From assembly GCA_005473895.2 (NCBI GenBank), contig SRJI02000002.1:62001-126000 (forward strand): a stretch of DNA of 64,000 bases, in the 5' to 3' direction. Source of the DNA: Carideicomes alvinocaridis (GTDB lineage Bacteria; Pseudomonadota; Alphaproteobacteria; Rhodobacterales; Rhodobacteraceae). Made by a program: the position numbers and the translations under genes. The notes beneath the pieces are model-generated. The model did not search any database. It was not told the origin of the DNA and worked only from the letters and a program-made list of their open reading frames with translations. Shown here in pieces: positions 61,724-64,000 of this stretch (positions are counted from its first letter, which is position 1; every line of letters starts with the position of its first letter).

Positions 61724-62542
61724 ATGGCCGATGCCTGCCTGTCCCGGCGCGGCCTGTCGCTCCGCCACGAGGGGCGGCACGAGGTCAGCCGCACGCTGCC
61801 GGAAGAGCTGCCGGTGGCCATGGTCTTCGACGGCACGACACAGGCCGTGATGATGGCGACGCCGGCGGACCTGGAGGATTTCGCGCTGGGCTTCGCCCTG
61901 ACCGAGGGCTTCATCGATCACCCCGGCCAGGTGGCGGAGTTCGAGATCGCCGAACATGCCGAAGGCATGGAGGCCCGCTTCTGGCTGAGCGAGGATCGCG
62001 GCGCCGCCTTGGCGGCGCGGCGCCGGAGCATGGCCGGCCCGGTGGGCTGCGGGCTCTGCGGCATCGACAGCCTCGCGGCCGCCATGCGGCCGCTGCCGCG
62101 CCTGCCGGAGGCAGGTGCCACCTTTTCCCGCGCCGGCGTAGCCGGCGCCACCGGGGCGCTTCGCGCCCACCAGCCCCTGCACGACCGCACCCATGCGGTC
62201 CATGCGGCGGGCTTCATGACGCCGGACGGCAGCCTCGCGCTTGCGCGCGAGGATGTGGGGCGGCACAACGCGCTCGACAAGCTGGTGGGCGCGCTGGCGC
62301 GCGCCGGTCGCGCCGCCTCCGGCGGCGCCTTCGTCATCACCAGCCGGGTCTCGGTGGAGATGGTGCAGAAGACCGTGATCGCCGGGGCGCCGCTGCTGAT
62401 TGCCGTCTCCGCACCGACCGCCCACGCGCTGCGCCTGGCCGAGGAGGCGGGGCTGACGCTGGCCGCCTTCGCACGCGAAGGCGGGTTCGACCTCTATTCC
62501 CATCCCCATCGAATCCTCGACGGAGACCCGCATGTCGCCTGA
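61724..62542 (+). CDS. fdsC: Formate dehydrogenase accessory sulfurtransferase (FdhD family)
   Basis: A 272-residue FdhD-family protein that transfers sulfur to the molybdenum cofactor before insertion in FdsA. The CGLCG loop gives the reactive cysteine pair, and ALAREDVGRHNALDKLVG is the family signature. It lies 3 bp after fdsA and overlaps fdsD by 11 bp. In Rhodobacter capsulatus the homologue is FdsC. Essential for an active enzyme in the family. Confidence 0.9.
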   Translation: MADACLSRRGLSLRHEGRHEVSRTLPEELPVAMVFDGTTQAVMMATPADLEDFALGFALTEGFIDHPGQVAEFEIAEHAEGMEARFWLSEDRGAALAARRRSMAGPVGCGLCGIDSLAAAMRPLPRLPEAGATFSRAGVAGATGALRAHQPLHDRTHAVHAAGFMTPDGSLALAREDVGRHNALDKLVGALARAGRAASGGAFVITSRVSVEMVQKTVIAGAPLLIAVSAPTAHALRLAEEAGLTLAAFAREGGFDLYSHPHRILDGDPHVA

Positions 62543-62750
62543 GAAAATGGTCATGATGGCCAACCAGATCGCCACCTTCTTCGCCTCGCAGCCCGGCGAG
62601 GGCCAGGCCGGCAAGGTGGCCGCCCATATCAACGATTTCTGGGAGCCGCGGATGCGGGCCCAGCTGCTGGAGCACGCGGAGGCGGGCGGCGAGGGGCTGC
62701 ATCCGCTGGTCCTGGAAGCGATCGGCGAGATCCGCGCCCCCGCGGAGTGA
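62532..62750 (+). CDS. fdsD: Formate dehydrogenase delta subunit
   Basis: A 72-residue helical FdsD protein (MVMMANQIATFFASQPG; VAAHINDFWEPRMRAQLLEH). In characterised fds systems, FdsD assists assembly or stability and is not strictly catalytic. It overlaps fdsC by 11 bp and ends the operon. Confidence 0.9.
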   Translation: MSPEKMVMMANQIATFFASQPGEGQAGKVAAHINDFWEPRMRAQLLEHAEAGGEGLHPLVLEAIGEIRAPAE

Positions 62751-62927
62751 CCGCCTGGCCTGCTGCCGCAGCCCCGCCGTGCCCGCGCGTCGCTCCGCCC
62801 GCGCGGAGGGCAGGCGGGCCACGGCCGCGCAACCCGGTCCGCGCCACCGCTGGACTTTGACGCCCCTCCGCCGCAGACTCGGCACAGGCGCGGCGGGACG
62901 GCGCGCGCGGGGAGGGGAGGCATCGGC

Positions 62928-63578
62928 ATGGACCGGGACGGCATCGCTGTGACCGCCTATCGGTGGATGACCCTGCTGCTCGCCCTGGGCTTCCTGCTCT
63001 ACCAGCTTCTCCGCGCCGATTATGCCAGCTTCGGCGGGCCGTTCCGCTTCCTGACCATCTGGGCGCTGTGCTTTTCCTGCGCCTCGGCCTTGGCGATGCT
63101 CTGCGTTTCGCTCGACGCGACCGAGCGGCGCTGGCACGGTCTGGCCACGGTGACGGCGCTGCTCAATGTGATGGTGGTGTTTCTCTACTGGCGGCTCTTC
63201 CGGATCGATCCCGGCCTCGTCAATGGCGGCGCCGGCCTTCCGCCGATGCTCGACCATTACCTGCATGCGGTGGGGCCGGGGCTGCAGATCGCGGACGCGC
63301 TGTTCCTGGGCCAGGTCTTTCGCCGCGTCCTGCGAGCGGTGCCGGCCCTGCTGCTTGTGATCGGCGCCTACGTGGCCTGGTCGGAGGGCGTGGTGCGCGG
63401 GGCGAACGACATGCCCGCCGGGCGGGTCACCTCGGGCCTGCCCTACCCGTTTCTCAACGACATGACCGGGGCGGAGCGGCTGGTCTATTACCTGGTCAAT
63501 ACCGGCCTCGCCCTCGCCGCGCTGGCGGGGCTGACCGCGCTCGGCTGGGCGATCCGCCGCGCCTTTCCGCGCGGCTGA
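62928..63578 (+). CDS. Six-helix membrane protein of unknown function
   Basis: A 216-residue inner-membrane protein with about six hydrophobic segments and conserved-looking polar residues (YWRLFRIDP; DHYLHAVGPGLQIAD; PYPFLND). The layout resembles the Pr6Pr/AIG1-type integral membrane hydrolase family, in which a threonine and histidine in the membrane are catalytic, but the match is weak and by eye. The start at 62928 has GGGAGG upstream. It stands after the fds operon and before a potassium/sodium-channel-like gene. Confidence 0.6.
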   Translation: MDRDGIAVTAYRWMTLLLALGFLLYQLLRADYASFGGPFRFLTIWALCFSCASALAMLCVSLDATERRWHGLATVTALLNVMVVFLYWRLFRIDPGLVNGGAGLPPMLDHYLHAVGPGLQIADALFLGQVFRRVLRAVPALLLVIGAYVAWSEGVVRGANDMPAGRVTSGLPYPFLNDMTGAERLVYYLVNTGLALAALAGLTALGWAIRRAFPRG

Positions 63579-63671
63579 GGGGCGCGGGCCTGCGACCGTG
63601 TCGCCGTTGACAGCGGCGGTCCGGGACGCCACCAAGGCAGCCGAGGGGTGCGGGACAGGCGGATATCGGGC

Positions 63672-64000
63672 ATGCAGGCCTTGCAGCAGCTGGTGGAATC
63701 GCGGCGGTTCGAGTGGATCGTCACGATCATCGTCATCATCAACGCGATCACGCTGGGGCTGGAGACCGTGCCCGAGGTGATGGCCGTCGCGGGCGAGTTG
63801 CTTCACCTGCTGGACAAGATCATCCTCGCCTTCTTCGTGGTGGAGCTGGCCATGCGCTTCGCCGTCTACCGAAGCCGGTTCTTCCACGATCCCTGGCGCC
63901 TGTTCGACCTGTTCGTGGTCGGCATCGCGCTGGTGCCGGCGACCGGCAACCTCTCCGTGCTGCGGGCGCTGCGGATCCTGCGGGTGATGCGGCTGATCTC
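63672..64000 (+). CDS. Voltage-gated ion channel, truncated by the window edge
   Basis: The first 109 residues of an ion_trans-type protein: S1 (FEWIVTIIVIINAITLGLE), S2 (ILAFFVVELAMRFAVY), S3 (DLFVVGIALVPATG) and an S4 voltage sensor LRALRILRVMRLI with arginines every third residue. Bacterial NaChBac-like sodium or potassium channels share this layout. The pore and gate lie beyond the window. ATG 63672 is inferred from the S1 start. Confidence 0.8.
   Translation, partial: MQALQQLVESRRFEWIVTIIVIINAITLGLETVPEVMAVAGELLHLLDKIILAFFVVELAMRFAVYRSRFFHDPWRLFDLFVVGIALVPATGNLSVLRALRILRVMRLI

Noticed and set aside
58973-62944. A 1323-codon minus-strand open frame
   Set aside because: Antisense to fdsA, fdsC and fdsD, which have all their cluster and catalytic motifs. 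The composition is typical of a GC shadow.
1-64000. tRNA, rRNA or CRISPR arrays
   Set aside because: No cloverleaf with CCA-type arms, no rRNA segments and no regularly spaced repeats were recognised in the gaps.

Overview
The window is GC-rich, densely packed alphaproteobacterial DNA, most likely from a Rhodobacterales (Roseobacter/Paracoccus-type) chromosome. The support is gene content and order: a petP-petR pair, an NAD-dependent molybdenum formate dehydrogenase operon of the fdsGB-A-C-D type, the histone-deacetylase-like/xseB/ispA/dxs block, an NDUFS4-like complex I subunit, and ectoine-degradation genes in an order close to marine roseobacters. No rRNA, tRNA or CRISPR array was recognised. 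The last gene runs off the right edge, and the first frame is open to the left edge.

Layout. 1-5.3 kb is a looser, less GC-rich accessory stretch: an HWE histidine kinase and a single-domain receiver, a small zinc-ribbon protein, a BLUF blue-light domain protein, a metallo-beta-lactamase-fold/DUF4334 fusion and a decayed IS3-type transposase end. 5.3-13 kb: an AraC-type regulator faces an operon for a phytanoyl-CoA-type dioxygenase, a ribose-class ABC transporter, a ribokinase-like kinase, a RbsD-like pyranase and a divergent PanB-like protein. 13.2-15.7 kb: a CPA1 Na+/H+ antiporter with a cyclic-nucleotide-binding tail. 16-24 kb (minus strand): a MarR-led operon with a Pot-type ABC transporter, a polysaccharide-deacetylase/cyclic-imidase-like hydrolase, two short-chain dehydrogenases and an amidase. 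24.3-31.9 kb is housekeeping: xerC, DUF484, an HD hydrolase, a lipoprotein, uvrB, a TPR-sulfotransferase and an NDUFS4-like subunit.

31.9-46.7 kb reads as an ectoine/hydroxyectoine catabolic region. A GntR/FCD regulator, an ArgE-type deacetylase and ectoine hydrolase diverge from eutB, eutC, an Lrp-type regulator, a semialdehyde dehydrogenase and an aminotransferase. A Pot-type ABC transporter with two unusually enlarged permeases follows. The divergent promoter holds a 12-bp inverted repeat. 46.8-55.3 kb: rlmJ, ilvE, petP, petR, a GAF sensor kinase, a histone-deacetylase-family hydrolase, xseB, ispA and dxs. 55.6-62.8 kb: a LysR regulator and the formate dehydrogenase operon, with an extra DUF4287 gene between fdsB and fdsA. 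The end holds a membrane protein and a truncated voltage-gated ion channel.

Two families of non-coding repeats lie between genes: a GC-rich element ending in a GGGATATTT..AGAAG core, and a tandem double hairpin. A hairpin also follows each of the three solute-binding-protein genes. The most interesting points are the BLUF domain with arginine in place of its essential glutamine, the PanB homologue without its metal ligands inside a sugar-dioxygenase operon, the enlarged ABC permeases, and the DUF4287 insertion in the fds operon.
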